From Corynebacterium pseudodiphtheriticum DSM 44287 (GTDB lineage Bacteria > Actinomycetota > Actinomycetes > Mycobacteriales > Mycobacteriaceae): a stretch of DNA of 64,000 nucleotides. A program made the position numbers and the translations under genes. The notes below the pieces were generated by a model. It did no database searches, was not told the DNA's origin, and was given only the letters and a program-made list of their open reading frames with translations. Position 1 is the first letter of the stretch, and each line of letters begins with the position of its first letter. The stretch lies in the NCBI RefSeq assembly GCF_000688415.1, contig NZ_JIAH01000007.1:124001-188000 (forward strand), given 5' to 3'. Below are positions 9,256-18,698 of the stretch, in pieces.

Positions 9256-9696
9256 CTAGGTTTCCACCAATACGGTAAACGGTCCTTGATTGACAGAAGA
9301 GACTTCCATTTTCGCACCGAAGCTCCCGGTGGCAACATCTAATCCTCGTTCACGTAGATCTGAGACAATGTTGTTTATTAGTGGTTCCGCAACCTCGGCG
9401 CGGGCAGCTTCTGACCAGGACGGGCGCCGTCCCTTAGCAGTTTGCCCGTAGAGAGTGAACTGACTGACGACAAGAATCGGCGCATCGCTTTCCGACGCCG
9501 ACTTTTCCCCGTCTAGAATCCGCAACTCTGCAATCTTCGCGGCCATTTTTTGCCAGGATTTTTCCTGGTTGGCGTCATCGATCCCCACTCCAACAAGGGC
9601 AAGAATCCCCCCGGTTGTTGGTGCAGAAATCTGGCCGACGACTTGATCGTTGACGGTTACACTTGCTGAAGATACACGGGTTAGTACAGCTTTCAT
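9256..9696 (-). CDS. dtd: D-aminoacyl-tRNA deacylase
   Basis: A 146-residue homodimeric tRNA-editing enzyme that removes D-amino acids (and glycine from tRNA-Ala) from mischarged tRNAs. The family hallmarks are [15 protein letters not shown] at the N terminus, the SQFTLYG motif in the middle, and the C-terminal NQGPFTVLV, corresponding to the Gly-cisPro motif that enforces chirality. Phe replaces the usual Val in that motif. I chose the ATG at 9696 (AGGGAG upstream, standard family length) rather than the start 27 codons upstream. It is divergent from nothing and sits downstream of the methyltransferase gene. Confidence 0.92.
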   Translation of the reverse strand: MKAVLTRVSSASVTVNDQVVGQISAPTTGGILALVGVGIDDANQEKSWQKMAAKIAELRILDGEKSASESDAPILVVSQFTLYGQTAKGRRPSWSEAARAEVAEPLINNIVSDLRERGLDVATGSFGAKMEVSSVNQGPFTVLVET

Positions 9697-9801
9697 CGTG
9701 ATAGCTCCCTTGTTGATGCTGGGGTGGCAGCGGCCTGCACGGGGGTGATATCGGCCGCCAGGATTGTGCTTGTTCAACTACTGCGGTATTGAATCTGCCT
9801 G

Positions 9802-11352
9802 TTAAACGTCGAGAAGTTCTGCAGGAATCACCACCCCGTGCCTGACCAGGTCTGCAATAACTCGGGTTGCTTGGTCTAGAAGCTCGCCTTCGAGTCCGTG
9901 CGCGGCGGTATACATCTCGACGACTTCTGCTAGTGCTAAGCCTTGCGGATGTAAACCGGCTACGATTGCTGCCACATGATGATCTACTTCGTGGGACCAG
10001 CGTGGGCCATCCATTCGGGTGAGTCGGTAGACCGAGGGGCGAAAGCCCATCCCGGAGTCGGTATCAGGAACCTCGATTATCTCTCGGGCTACTTGTGGCC
10101 GCAGTTGAAACTGACTTTCAGCAATGGTGTCTTTTGTTTGCTCGCGCAGCCAAGCTGCACGTAGAAAATACTCAGACACTTCGTCGGCAAGCCGATCGTC
10201 GTACGCTTGGGGGATTTCTTCAGCGATGATTTCTGAAGGCTGATCGCCGATGTCTTGAATCGCGATATAACCAAAACCGATGGCATGGACATCAGCATTA
10301 TTGAAATGTTGTAGCCATTCGGCACTGCGTTCGCTGGCTTCTTGGGAACGCAGATCGATTGCTTCATCACGTAGCCACGTACTGACGTAATGTGCCGGAT
10401 CTGCGAAATCTCGCTGCAGGATCCAGGCTGCAACACCATGACTCGGCAACCAACCGGCTACCCGATGCTGCCAAGGTATATCGCCCTGGTGGACCCATGA
10501 TCCGAGTAAATAAGCAGAGCCACCCGGGGCTAAATAATCTGAAATTTCCGACACGACTAGTTCGCTGGCACCATCTAATTCCAGACCTGAATCACGGTAC
10601 GTGTGGGTGATGTCCGTGGACCCGACCACAAATGGTGGATTGGCAACAATTCGGTCGAATTTTTGCCCGGCGACCGGTGCAAACCAGGGCCCAGTGGAGA
10701 AAGTAACTTTGTGCGCAAGTCCAGCGCCCCGAACTGTGGCATCTGCCAAGGCGAGTGCACGGGTAGAAATATCCGTTGCGGTGATCTGATCTGCAGCTTG
10801 TGCCTGCCCTAAAATCTGTACACCCGAGCCTGTTCCTAAATCTAAGACCGAACCGACTGGTGTCGTGGGGCAAAATTGCATTAGCGATAATGACGCGGCC
10901 CCGACACCCGGTACATGGTCCTCGGCCGCATCTTGACGCACCATGGCGGCATCAGGGTCAGAAAACACCCATCGACTAATGCCGTTAATGATGTGTGGAC
11001 GCACGTCGATGACTACGCGCACAATCGCAGGGCCATGGGTAACCGCAATATTTGCAGCAATGACTTTATTTGCCAGCTCAGTGCCGAGGAGCTGCACAAA
11101 ATCGGTTTTTTCCACCGGGTCGCGGAGTATAAAAGCCTGAATAAGCCTGTCTAGGACGCTTCCTGTCTGTGTGCGAAAACGCAGGGCCCCGGGATCGCCA
11201 CGGTGTAGTGCAGAGAGGTATTCTGGCCCCAAGTGGGCAGCTAAGCCGGCTGAGTCAAAACCGACCTCGGTGAAGTATGCGGTTAAATCGCTTGCAGCCT
11301 CGCCGAAACGTTCGGCTGGGTCAGGGGTACTGGAATCTAGGTGAGTGCTCAT
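9802..11352 (-). CDS. class I SAM-dependent methyltransferase (N-methylase type)
   Basis: A 516-residue protein. The central domain has SAM motif I VLDLGTGSGVQIL (near residue 165) and the motif IV NPPFVVG characteristic of HemK/RsmC-like enzymes that methylate amide or base nitrogens. An N-terminal ~130-residue domain and a C-terminal ~170-residue winged-helix-like region flank it. The layout matches large actinobacterial methyltransferases of unproven substrate, possibly ribosomal RNA or protein. The chosen ATG at 11352 avoids overlap with the DUF3099 gene. A TACAAT hexamer 9 bases before the ATG and the absence of a ribosome site suggest a very short or absent leader. Confidence 0.78.
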   Translation of the reverse strand: MSTHLDSSTPDPAERFGEAASDLTAYFTEVGFDSAGLAAHLGPEYLSALHRGDPGALRFRTQTGSVLDRLIQAFILRDPVEKTDFVQLLGTELANKVIAANIAVTHGPAIVRVVIDVRPHIINGISRWVFSDPDAAMVRQDAAEDHVPGVGAASLSLMQFCPTTPVGSVLDLGTGSGVQILGQAQAADQITATDISTRALALADATVRGAGLAHKVTFSTGPWFAPVAGQKFDRIVANPPFVVGSTDITHTYRDSGLELDGASELVVSEISDYLAPGGSAYLLGSWVHQGDIPWQHRVAGWLPSHGVAAWILQRDFADPAHYVSTWLRDEAIDLRSQEASERSAEWLQHFNNADVHAIGFGYIAIQDIGDQPSEIIAEEIPQAYDDRLADEVSEYFLRAAWLREQTKDTIAESQFQLRPQVAREIIEVPDTDSGMGFRPSVYRLTRMDGPRWSHEVDHHVAAIVAGLHPQGLALAEVVEMYTAAHGLEGELLDQATRVIADLVRHGVVIPAELLDV

Positions 11353-11395
11353 CAATGAATCATTGTAGAAGGTTATTCGTTTCCTATCGTCTTTA

Positions 11396-11866
11396 TTACT
11401 CACGCGAATCGCGAGGTTCGGCGTCGATGATTCCCGGCGGAAGCTCGCGCGGCGGGTCGTACGTGGCATCAGACGAAGGTAGCTGCTGTTTAGTGCGCTG
11501 CTGGGTTTGGCGAACGATAGCGGGTTTATATACTCGCGGCTGGCGTTTGTCTTGGGGGGCGCCGTCTAAGTTCGCAATGATTACAGCTATCCACGGCAAT
11601 GGAAACGTAAGCGTGGCCAGCAGGACGGGAATGAGCACCCAATCCCAAGCCACATACATTCCGACGCACACCAGAGTTAGCGGAACTCTTAAGAATTGGA
11701 GTAATCCGTACCACCATTCGCGCTTTTTTCGGCCTTGCGCGCGGGTCATACGCGCAGTGGTAATCAGGACGGGTTTATTCCGGCGAGAACCGTTACGAAA
11801 GTGACGCCGGAGTGAGCGCCGCGGGCTATGAGGCCCGTTAGTACCACGCGAGCTTCCAGTAGTCAT
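11396..11866 (-). CDS. DUF3099 membrane protein
   Basis: A 156-residue protein. A strongly basic N terminus (residues 1-50, containing VLITTARM, the family hallmark) is followed by two hydrophobic segments (about 57-75 and 78-97) and a polar C-terminal tail. It matches the actinobacterial DUF3099 family of small two-helix membrane proteins of unknown function. It is transcribed divergently from the DUF3039 gene, a common actinobacterial pairing. A TAGGCT hexamer 7 bases before the ATG suggests a leaderless transcript. Confidence 0.75.
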   Translation of the reverse strand: MTTGSSRGTNGPHSPRRSLRRHFRNGSRRNKPVLITTARMTRAQGRKKREWWYGLLQFLRVPLTLVCVGMYVAWDWVLIPVLLATLTFPLPWIAVIIANLDGAPQDKRQPRVYKPAIVRQTQQRTKQQLPSSDATYDPPRELPPGIIDAEPRDSRE

Positions 11867-11873
11867 GGTTCCC

Positions 11874-11879
11874 AGCCTA
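11874..11879 (-). promoter_or_regulatory. -10 hexamer of a probable leaderless DUF3099 mRNA
   Basis: TAGGCT on the minus strand, 7 bases before the ATG at 11866, with no Shine-Dalgarno sequence between. Confidence 0.4.
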
Positions 11880-11925
11880 GAGCCTGGCTACCCAAATGCC
11901 TATGAATACGGCAAAATGGATGCCC

Positions 11926-12168
11926 ATGACGACTACATCAACGCAGACTCTAGAACGCCCAGAAACTCGAGATCAGACAGGAACCGACGACGACACACCA
12001 AAGTTCTTCCACTATGTGAAAAAGAATCAGATTGTAGATTCAGCGGTCAGTGGCAAAATGATTGTCGCGTTGTGTGGAGAAAAATTTCCGGTTCGCAAAC
12101 AAGCCAAGCCTGGCTCGCCGGTATGCCCGAAATGCCAGGAGATATACTCTGGCCTGCGTAAAAAATAG
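11926..12168 (+). CDS. DUF3039 small zinc-ribbon-like protein
   Basis: An 80-residue protein, counting from the ATG at 11926; in-frame ATGs also exist at 11896, 11902 and 11920. The C-terminal half is conserved in the family: FFHYVKKNQIVDSAVSG, then VVALCGE-like (IVALCGEKFPV) and CPKCQEIY. The single Cys in ALCG together with the CPKC pair could bind a metal. The N-terminal 25 residues are Thr/Asp-rich and poorly ordered. Its function is unknown. It lies between DUF3099 and an SF2 helicase gene, 59 bases upstream of the latter. Confidence 0.72.
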   Translation: MTTTSTQTLERPETRDQTGTDDDTPKFFHYVKKNQIVDSAVSGKMIVALCGEKFPVRKQAKPGSPVCPKCQEIYSGLRKK

Positions 12169-12227
12169 AATTCACTCGATATTTTGGGGCAAGCAACAAA
12201 AGCTATTTCTAGCAATGGTGGTATTTA

Positions 12228-14021
12228 GTGGCGAGACCGCGCAGATTCAACAATAACTCCAGGCTGCGTGCGTGGCAGCAGGCTGCGTTGCAAAAGTTTT
12301 TGACGTCGCGTCCGCGAGATTTCATGGCAGTCGCGACTCCGGGTGCAGGTAAAACCACCTTTGCGATTAGGGTCGCGACTGAATTATTAGAGGATCGGTC
12401 GGTAGATCGTGTCATCGTTGTAGTACCTACTGAGCATCTGAAACGGCAGTGGGCAGCAGCTGCTGGTCGGGTGGGAGTTTCGCTGGATGATCGTTTCACC
12501 AACGCTGGCGTCATTAACCAGGCTTACGACGGCATTGTTGTCACCTATGCCCAGGTGGGAATGCACCCATTAAAACACCATGCATTGGCCTCGGCGAAAC
12601 GTACCTTGGTGATTCTTGACGAAATTCACCATGCCGGTGACGCAAAAAGTTGGGGTGATGGTGTTCGTGAAGCATATGACGAGGCCGAATATCGGTTGGC
12701 GCTTACGGGCACGCCGTTTCGTTCAGATAATTCTTATATTCCCTTCGTACGTTATGAAGAAGACGGGGAAGGCCACGAAATTTCCCAGGCTGACCACACT
12801 TATGGTTACGGCGACGCGCTTGCCGACGGTGTCGTTCGCCCCGTCGTCTTTTTGGCATATTCAGGTGAAGCTACCTGGCGTACAAGTGCGGGTGAAGAAA
12901 TTTCTGCGCGTTTAGGAACTCCACTAACCGCAGAAGAAACTGCGCGTGCTTGGAGAACAGCTCTGGATCCGAAAGGTGAGTGGATTCCGGCTGTATTGCA
13001 AGCGGCGCACACACGGTTGGAACAAATCCGTACCAATATGCCTGATGCGGGTGGGCTGGTAATTGCTACCGACACGACCACTGCGCGTGCTTACGCTAAG
13101 ATCCTGGAGAAGATTTCTTCTACTCCTGTATCGGTGATTTTGTCTGATGAGCCTGGATCTTCTGAGCGCATTAACGCTTTTTCTGAGTCCACGGACGAGT
13201 GGATGGTTGCGGTGCGTATGGTATCTGAAGGCGTGGATGTTCCCCGTTTAGCGGTAGGAGTGTATGCCACTTCGGCGTCGACGCCATTATTCTTCGCCCA
13301 AGCCATTGGGCGATTCGTCCGATCCCGCATGCCTGGAGAAACTGCCAGTGTGTTTTTGCCCTCTGTGCCTACGCTGTTAGATCTTGCGGAAAAACTAGAA
13401 ACCTCTCGCGATCACGTGATCGGCAAACCGCACAGGGAAGAAGCTTGGGACGAAGATGCTGTCGCTGAAGCGAACAAAGAAAAAAATGAGCGGACCGAAG
13501 AATCGTCTTTTGAATCTGTGGGTGCATCGGCAGAACTTGATTCCTTGATCTACGATGGTTCGACATTCGGTACCGGTGCGTTTAGCGGATCCGATGAGGA
13601 AGCGGACTTCCTCGGACTACCTGGGTTGCTTGACCAAGAGCAGGTCAGAGCATTACTGCGAAAAAGGCAAGAAGAACAGCTTGATGCTCGGGAAGCCGAG
13701 GAGAAAGCTCGGAGGCAAGCCGAACTCGAATACCAACACAAGCTTAAAAACGGATTAGTCGAACCAGCATCTGGGGCGCCTCGAAAAATAAATTCCGATG
13801 TGAAAGGCGTAAATTCCAAGGAAACCAATGATGTTGCTGCGGTGGAGATTCCCAAATTACGCCAAGAACTGAACACGCTGGTTGCAGTCCAAGCTGAACA
13901 ATCAGGGCGTCCGCACGGAGCGATACATACGGAAGCACGTAAAGCATGTGGGGGCCCGCCGACGGCGTTGTGCAATGCACAGCAGTTGAAAGAGCGCATT
14001 CGTTATTTGCGAAAGTGGTAG
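12228..14021 (+). CDS. superfamily II DEAD/DEAH-box helicase
   Basis: A 597-residue protein starting at GTG. Motif I is TPGAGKTT (from residue 37), motif II DEIHH (131-135), motif III-like TGTPFRS (160-166), and the second lobe carries AQAIGRFVRSR. Residues ~400-500 are highly charged (Glu/Lys/Arg) and likely coiled coil. The tail contains two Cys residues. The layout resembles the XPB/RecG-like ResIII helicases often encoded next to DUF3039 in actinobacteria. Both DNA and RNA substrates are possible. It is unrelated in domain layout to the DUF3516 helicase at 1.4-4.0 kb. Confidence 0.8.
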   Translation: MARPRRFNNNSRLRAWQQAALQKFLTSRPRDFMAVATPGAGKTTFAIRVATELLEDRSVDRVIVVVPTEHLKRQWAAAAGRVGVSLDDRFTNAGVINQAYDGIVVTYAQVGMHPLKHHALASAKRTLVILDEIHHAGDAKSWGDGVREAYDEAEYRLALTGTPFRSDNSYIPFVRYEEDGEGHEISQADHTYGYGDALADGVVRPVVFLAYSGEATWRTSAGEEISARLGTPLTAEETARAWRTALDPKGEWIPAVLQAAHTRLEQIRTNMPDAGGLVIATDTTTARAYAKILEKISSTPVSVILSDEPGSSERINAFSESTDEWMVAVRMVSEGVDVPRLAVGVYATSASTPLFFAQAIGRFVRSRMPGETASVFLPSVPTLLDLAEKLETSRDHVIGKPHREEAWDEDAVAEANKEKNERTEESSFESVGASAELDSLIYDGSTFGTGAFSGSDEEADFLGLPGLLDQEQVRALLRKRQEEQLDAREAEEKARRQAELEYQHKLKNGLVEPASGAPRKINSDVKGVNSKETNDVAAVEIPKLRQELNTLVAVQAEQSGRPHGAIHTEARKACGGPPTALCNAQQLKERIRYLRKW

Positions 14022-14162
14022 AAGAAAATAGCCTGTACTAGTTAGCCTTGTGAATCCGATGTGGAGGTCTCCGCTCAAGGCGGAAGCACTACATAAGTGG
14101 GACTAAGCAAGGTAAGGTAAAAATAGTTAATTACATCTATGCGTGAAGGGATAGCAAAGTAG

Positions 14163-14726
14163 ATGACTACCCCCAATAATCCAAACAATTCTGACGGCCA
14201 ATACGGCGAGTATGCGGAAGGCAAAAATTCCGGCTTCGAATCTGGCAATGAAGGATATGGATCCGGAGGTTATGATTTTTCTGTAAATCAGGATCAGTCC
14301 GTGGAGAATCACACTGCACATGATGCGTACTACGCTGGAGGATATTCGGCTCCACAATACGGCGGATTCGAAACACAGCAAGAGTCGAAAAACCCAGTTG
14401 CGCCGTGGGCTCTAGGGGTTGGCATTTTGTCATTGCTCGGATCAATTGTTGTATTCGGCTCGTTGCTTGGCATTATCGGCACGATTCTTGCGATTGTAGC
14501 CCTGGTTGTCGGTCGAAAACGTCACCCGGAAAACCGGCGCACCGTGATGTCGGTGGTGGGGTTGGTGACTTCGATTCTGTCGATGATCGTAGGAGTAATA
14601 ATCATGGTTGCTGTCTACAATATTTTCGATGAGGTGGGGATTGTTGACTGTATTGACCAACACGGTGATGATGAGGATGCCATTGAGCAATGCATCAACA
14701 CGAATGTGGAGAATTACGACAGCTAG
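14163..14726 (+). CDS. DUF4190-type membrane protein with Gly/Tyr-rich N terminus
   Basis: A 187-residue protein. Residues 1-75 are a disordered Asn/Gly/Tyr/Gln-rich region. Two hydrophobic segments (about 80-115 and 125-150) follow, with the connecting loop VVGRKRHPENRR typical of DUF4190 proteins. A short acidic extracytoplasmic tail contains two Cys residues (VDCIDQ and EQCIN) that could form a disulfide. The GAAGGGAT upstream is a plausible ribosome site. No function is established. It is monocistronic between the helicase gene and the shared terminator. Confidence 0.72.
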   Translation: MTTPNNPNNSDGQYGEYAEGKNSGFESGNEGYGSGGYDFSVNQDQSVENHTAHDAYYAGGYSAPQYGGFETQQESKNPVAPWALGVGILSLLGSIVVFGSLLGIIGTILAIVALVVGRKRHPENRRTVMSVVGLVTSILSMIVGVIIMVAVYNIFDEVGIVDCIDQHGDDEDAIEQCINTNVENYDS

Positions 14727-14793
14727 TTTGGCTTCGCTTTTGCATTGTTTCGGCCGCTCTTCCAGCGCTCGGGACATGAGCGCATAATAAATA

Positions 14794-14835
14794 CGCAAAA
14801 TCCTCACCCGCATATGAGCGGGTGAGGATTTTGCG
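14794..14835. terminator. bidirectional terminator between the DUF4190 gene and sigA
   Basis: Perfect 18-bp arms (14794-14811 and 14818-14835) around a 6-base loop. The stem ends in AAAA/TTTT, so each strand gives a GC-rich hairpin followed by a U-rich stretch. It is positioned between two convergent stop codons. Confidence 0.88.
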
Positions 14836-14852
14836 ATGTCAGCTTTAAAAGC

Positions 14853-16235
14853 TTAATCGAGGTAATCCCGCAATACTTGTGAACGAGAAGGGTGGCGCAA
14901 CTTCGACATTGTCTTCGATTCAATCTGGCGAATACGCTCCCGGGTAACTCCGTACACCTGTCCGATTTCATCCAGGGTGCGTGGCATGCCGTCAGTCAAA
15001 CCGAAGCGTAACCGGACCACTCCAGCCTCCCGTTCAGACAACGTCGTTAAGACATCTTGCAACTGGTCTTGCAACAGGGTGAAGGAAACAGCGTCGACCG
15101 CGATTACAGCCTCAGAATCTTCAATGAAGTCACCGAGCTGGCTATCTCCCTCGTCGCCGATGGTTTGATCCAACGAAATTGGTTCTCGGGCATATTGTTG
15201 GATCTCCATCACCTTTTCTTCGGTGATGTCCATTTCTTTCGCGAGTTCCTGGGGGGTCGGTTCGCGGCCTAGATCCTGCAGTAGTTCGCGCTGAATACGA
15301 CCCAGTTTATTGATGACCTCAACCATGTGTACTGGAATACGGATGGTCCGGGCTTGGTCTGCCATCGCGCGGGTAATTGCTTGACGAATCCACCAGGTGG
15401 CGTAAGTAGAAAACTTATAACCCTTGGTGTAGTCGAATTTTTCAACTGCTCGGATCAATCCCAAGTTACCTTCTTGGATCAAATCCAAGAACGCCATACC
15501 GCGTCCCGTGTAACGCTTAGCGAGTGAGACCACAAGACGAAGGTTGGCTTCAAGTAGGTGATTCTTAGCTTTTCGGCCATCACGAGCGATGGACCGGAGA
15601 TCACGCTTGAGCGCAGGCGATAGTTTTGCCTGTTTGTCTCCGGCTTCCAAAGCCTTCGACATTTCTTCTATGCGGAACTGTGCATACAGGCCGGCTTCGA
15701 TACGTTCTGCAAGAGAAACCTCTTGTTCTGCATTGAGCAGCGCGACTTTACCAATTTGCTTTAGGTACGCGCGCACTGAATCCGCTGATGCTGTTAGCTC
15801 GGCGTCCTTGCGGGCTTGGCGGAGAGCTGCAGATTCATCTTCGTCCCAGACGGAACTGCCGACATCTTCGTCGTCATCCTCTTCGCCGAGCTCCGGTTCA
15901 GCGGGTTCTGGATCATCGTCTAGGGGTTCGTCTACAAATGCATCGGCGTCGGCAAGATCCGGCTCAACGTCGGTGTCTTCGTCGTCTCCAGGTTCATCGA
16001 GTAGTGGATCCGCTACCGGTGCGGTTGCAGGCGAGATTTCTTCGGGATCGATGGACACACCGCTTTGCGGGACCTTGTCGGTTGTTGCCTTTGCGGTCTT
16101 CGGCTTGCTGGTTGACTTCCTAGTTGCTTTTTTCGCGCTTTGCGCGCGAGCAGAACTGGGTGCGCCCTCAGCAAGAGACTGATCGGAAGATTCAGTGGCT
16201 GACACGTACGCCCTTTCGCCGGATTGTGCTGACAT
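14853..16235 (-). CDS. sigA: primary RNA polymerase sigma factor SigA
   Basis: A 460-residue principal sigma factor. Residues 1-130 form a Lys/Ala-rich then strongly acidic extension, typical of actinobacterial SigA. They are followed by region 1.2 ([19 protein letters not shown]), region 2 ([20 protein letters not shown] and [16 protein letters not shown]), region 3 and the region 4.2 helix-turn-helix ([19 protein letters not shown]). I start it at the ATG at 16235, because the codon before it is a TTG without its own ribosome site. It directs most housekeeping transcription and recognises TAnnnT -10 elements like those seen across this window. Confidence 0.97.
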   Translation of the reverse strand: MSAQSGERAYVSATESSDQSLAEGAPSSARAQSAKKATRKSTSKPKTAKATTDKVPQSGVSIDPEEISPATAPVADPLLDEPGDDEDTDVEPDLADADAFVDEPLDDDPEPAEPELGEEDDDEDVGSSVWDEDESAALRQARKDAELTASADSVRAYLKQIGKVALLNAEQEVSLAERIEAGLYAQFRIEEMSKALEAGDKQAKLSPALKRDLRSIARDGRKAKNHLLEANLRLVVSLAKRYTGRGMAFLDLIQEGNLGLIRAVEKFDYTKGYKFSTYATWWIRQAITRAMADQARTIRIPVHMVEVINKLGRIQRELLQDLGREPTPQELAKEMDITEEKVMEIQQYAREPISLDQTIGDEGDSQLGDFIEDSEAVIAVDAVSFTLLQDQLQDVLTTLSEREAGVVRLRFGLTDGMPRTLDEIGQVYGVTRERIRQIESKTMSKLRHPSRSQVLRDYLD

Positions 16236-16414
16236 CAATGATCTAGCCTACCTATGTATACAGCGTGTTGTGGACGCCGGTGTGAGGACCATGTCACACC
16301 AACACCATAGTAGATGCTAGGGAATGAGCGCCCAGTATAACGGACACCGTATGGTTTTGCGTTGTCAGGGGGTGACAACGCGGTCCATCAATCTGTGGTT
16401 CACGGATGTTTCCA

Positions 16415-17179
16415 CTAACCTGCCAGGTAATCAGGGGAATGTGCGGCTAAGGCTGCGCCGACTATCCCCGCCCGATTCAGGAGGGTCGCAGGGATAATTG
16501 GTGTTGAAATTTCTAAGAGCGGTAGCCAGCGTGCAGATTTGCGTGAAATACCGCCACCAATGACAAAAGCCGAGGGATTGAAGAGCCGTTCGTATTCGGC
16601 AAGAACTTTTTCTAGCCGTGGTGCCCATTCTGTGAAGCTTAGCCCAAGCGAGTTTTTGACGCCCGACGAAGCAATCTTTTCTGCCTCTTCTTCACCAACG
16701 AAAAGATGTCCTAGCTCAGTATTTGGAAACAGCTTGCCATCCACTAGAAAAGCCGACCCGATACCAGTGCCAAGAGTCAAAAATATGACAGCGCCACTTC
16801 TCGATTGAGGATTACCATAGGCGACTTCTGCCAAACCGGCGGCGTCGGCGTCGTTCAAGAAAGTGATGTCACGTGCGCCAAGAACTGACTGAAATGCGTC
16901 ATGGATGTTGGTATGCAGCCACGAGGCGTCGATATTCGCTGCAGTCAGCATTGATGAACCGCGGACGACACCGGGCAGAGTGATCCCGATAGGTCCGTCC
17001 CATTCTGCTAATTCAACAATGCGTGCAGCGGTGGCCGCGACTGCCTCTGGAGTAGAGGGCCTGGGGGTCTCGAACTTGATGCGTTCACCAATAAAATCGC
17101 CTGTTTGCAAATCGACCAGCGCGCCCTTTGTGCCGGAGCCGCCGATGTCGATGCCAAAACCGAGTTGCTGTTCTTGCAT
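16415..17179 (-). CDS. ppgK: polyphosphate glucokinase
   Basis: A 254-residue ROK-family kinase that phosphorylates glucose using polyphosphate (and usually ATP). The phosphate loop is GIDIGGSGTKGALVD (residues 8-22). The catalytic Asp lies in LNDADAAG, followed by LTLGTGIGSA. The LFPNTELGHL segment is characteristic of polyP-using glucokinases. It is on the opposite strand from suhB and shares a 78-base promoter region with it. The sigA-ppgK-suhB neighbourhood is conserved in mycobacteria and corynebacteria. Confidence 0.93.
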   Translation of the reverse strand: MQEQQLGFGIDIGGSGTKGALVDLQTGDFIGERIKFETPRPSTPEAVAATAARIVELAEWDGPIGITLPGVVRGSSMLTAANIDASWLHTNIHDAFQSVLGARDITFLNDADAAGLAEVAYGNPQSRSGAVIFLTLGTGIGSAFLVDGKLFPNTELGHLFVGEEEAEKIASSGVKNSLGLSFTEWAPRLEKVLAEYERLFNPSAFVIGGGISRKSARWLPLLEISTPIIPATLLNRAGIVGAALAAHSPDYLAG

Positions 17180-17186
17180 GGATGAC

Positions 17187-17192
17187 AGACTA
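17187..17192 (-). promoter_or_regulatory. -10 hexamer of a probable leaderless ppgK mRNA
   Basis: TAGTCT on the minus strand, 7 bases before the ppgK ATG at 17179, with no ribosome site between. Confidence 0.5.
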
Positions 17193-17245
17193 GCGCACGA
17201 GCAAGCAATGATTCGTGATCAGAGTCCACAAAATACTGGAATGGC

Positions 17246-17251
17246 TAAGAT
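17246..17251 (+). promoter_or_regulatory. -10 hexamer of a probable leaderless suhB mRNA
   Basis: TAAGAT, 6 bases before the first ATG (17258) of the inositol monophosphatase gene. It favours this ATG over the second one two codons later, because transcription would start at the first. Confidence 0.55.
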
Positions 17252-17257
17252 AAAAGC

Positions 17258-18199
17258 ATGACTATGTCCCGAGAACAAGTAATAAACGCTTTTGTTGAGC
17301 ATCAAAGCATGCATCAGGACTTGTCTCCCGCCGGGCTTAAGGAGATTGCGTGCGGGCTAGCAGAATTGGGCGGGGAAGTTATTTCTCACAGTTCCAATGA
17401 AATAGGCACGATATCTGACATCGCTGACACAGTAGACACAAAGAGCAGTTCGGTCGATCCGGTCACGGCCGTTGATAAAGCAACCGAGAGCGCACTGGTT
17501 GAAAAGCTGCTGACATTACGTCCAAACGATGGCGTGGTCGGGGAGGAAGGCACTGGACAGCAGGGGTCAACCGGTATCGATTGGATTATTGATCCGATCG
17601 ACGGAACAGTGAATTTCTTGTACGGTATTCCAGAATACGCAGTGTCAGTCGCTGCGGTATGGGGATCTGCCCCTGTTGCCGGAGCGGTTTATAACGTCGC
17701 TGGTGACGTGATGTATTCCGCGCATATAGGCGGTGGGGCGTACGCTATAACCCCTCATACAGTGAAATCGTCCGACGGTTTCACTCTCGTCAAAAAGCCG
17801 AGAAGATTGCGCACGAATTCTATAACTGATTCATCTGCCGCATTGGTCGCTACTGGATTTTCCTATCTGAGCGACCGGCGGCTTCAACAAGCGAGCATTC
17901 TGGCGCGATTGTTGGGTGACGTGAGAGATATTCGTCGGATGGGGTCTGCAGCGTTAGATCTCTGTCGAGTAGCTAGTGGCCAAGTTGATGCCTTCTATGA
18001 GGCAGCGTTGAATAAGTGGGACTATGCTGCAGGGATGTTGATTGCACAAGAAGCCGGTGCAGTGGTCCGCGCACCGAAGCTCTCGACTGAAGGCAGCGCA
18101 GGAGAAGTCTTGGTGGCGTACGCGCCTGGCATAGCTGAAACCATGGATGAAATTCTACGGGGCGCGGGTGCGCTAGCATCATTGCCAGTAAACCAATAA
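17258..18199 (+). CDS. suhB: inositol-1-monophosphatase family phosphatase
   Basis: A 313-residue Mg-dependent, Li-sensitive phosphatase. The metal-binding signatures are VGEEG (Glu ligands), DWIIDPIDGTVNF (residues ~108-120) and the C-terminal WDYAAGMLIAQEAGA. It is probably the SuhB-type enzyme that dephosphorylates inositol-1-phosphate, supplying myo-inositol for PI, PIM and mycothiol. A fructose-1,6-bisphosphatase or CysQ-like substrate cannot be ruled out from motifs alone. It is about 40 residues longer at the N terminus than E. coli SuhB. Divergent from ppgK. Confidence 0.88.
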   Translation: MTMSREQVINAFVEHQSMHQDLSPAGLKEIACGLAELGGEVISHSSNEIGTISDIADTVDTKSSSVDPVTAVDKATESALVEKLLTLRPNDGVVGEEGTGQQGSTGIDWIIDPIDGTVNFLYGIPEYAVSVAAVWGSAPVAGAVYNVAGDVMYSAHIGGGAYAITPHTVKSSDGFTLVKKPRRLRTNSITDSSAALVATGFSYLSDRRLQQASILARLLGDVRDIRRMGSAALDLCRVASGQVDAFYEAALNKWDYAAGMLIAQEAGAVVRAPKLSTEGSAGEVLVAYAPGIAETMDEILRGAGALASLPVNQ

Positions 18200-18319
18200 T
18201 GGTTTCAAAACCACGTTTGAGCTGCAAATATGACAATATAGTTATTTTGCCTTAGTATCCGTCCCACATAGACAAAGATCAACTGTTTGCTGATCAACTA
18301 CCCAATAGGACGTGGATAA

Positions 18320-18610
18320 ATGGCTACTGATTACGATGCGGCTCGTACTCGACCGGAAGACGAACTGGAAGCAGATTCGCTGGAAGGGCTGAAGGCTGCG
18401 GAGAACGATTCTGACCCGATGGATGAAGACGGCGAAATTGTCGAGCCATTTGAGCCACCAACAGTCGACGTATCTGGCGAAGAACTGAACGTGAAAGTCG
18501 TGCCACGCCAGGCCGACGAGTTTACCTGCGATAGCTGCTTTTTAGTGCAGCGAAACAAACGCCTTTCACATGAAGAAGATGGGCAAAAGATTTGCCTGGA
18601 CTGTGCCTGA
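18320..18610 (+). CDS. DUF4193 zinc-ribbon protein
   Basis: A 96-residue acidic protein. Residues 1-60 are rich in Asp/Glu (ending EPFEPPTVDVSG). The C-terminal ribbon has CDSC and CLDC pairs with LVQRNKRLSHEEDG between them, a likely Zn(II) site. The DUF4193 family is confined to actinobacteria and its members resemble small RNA-polymerase- or ribosome-associated factors, but no function is proven. The position next to suhB and DUF3093 is conserved. An upstream AGGACG is the only ribosome-site candidate. Confidence 0.85.
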   Translation: MATDYDAARTRPEDELEADSLEGLKAAENDSDPMDEDGEIVEPFEPPTVDVSGEELNVKVVPRQADEFTCDSCFLVQRNKRLSHEEDGQKICLDCA

Positions 18611-18698
18611 TTCTTTCGTGCCCCGGGGCTATAAGTCAGCCGGAATCATTGTCTCTGAGCGCCACCCTGGAGTTGGCATTATTTCCGTCTAAAGCGAG

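Noticed and set aside
15589..16182. A 197-codon Ser-rich open frame antisense to sigA
   Set aside because: It is the mirror of the acidic, GAx-rich N-terminal region of sigA. There is no ribosome site, and the sigA frame is unambiguous.
16280..16299. GTGTGA ... TCACAC inverted repeat upstream of sigA as a GlxR/CRP site
   Set aside because: The half-sites TGTGA and TCACA are separated by 8 bases, while the GlxR/CRP consensus requires 6, so the spacing is wrong.
18311..18319. CGTGGATAA just before the DUF4193 gene as a further DnaA box
   Set aside because: One mismatch to consensus, single copy, and it directly abuts the start codon; expected by chance in 64 kb.
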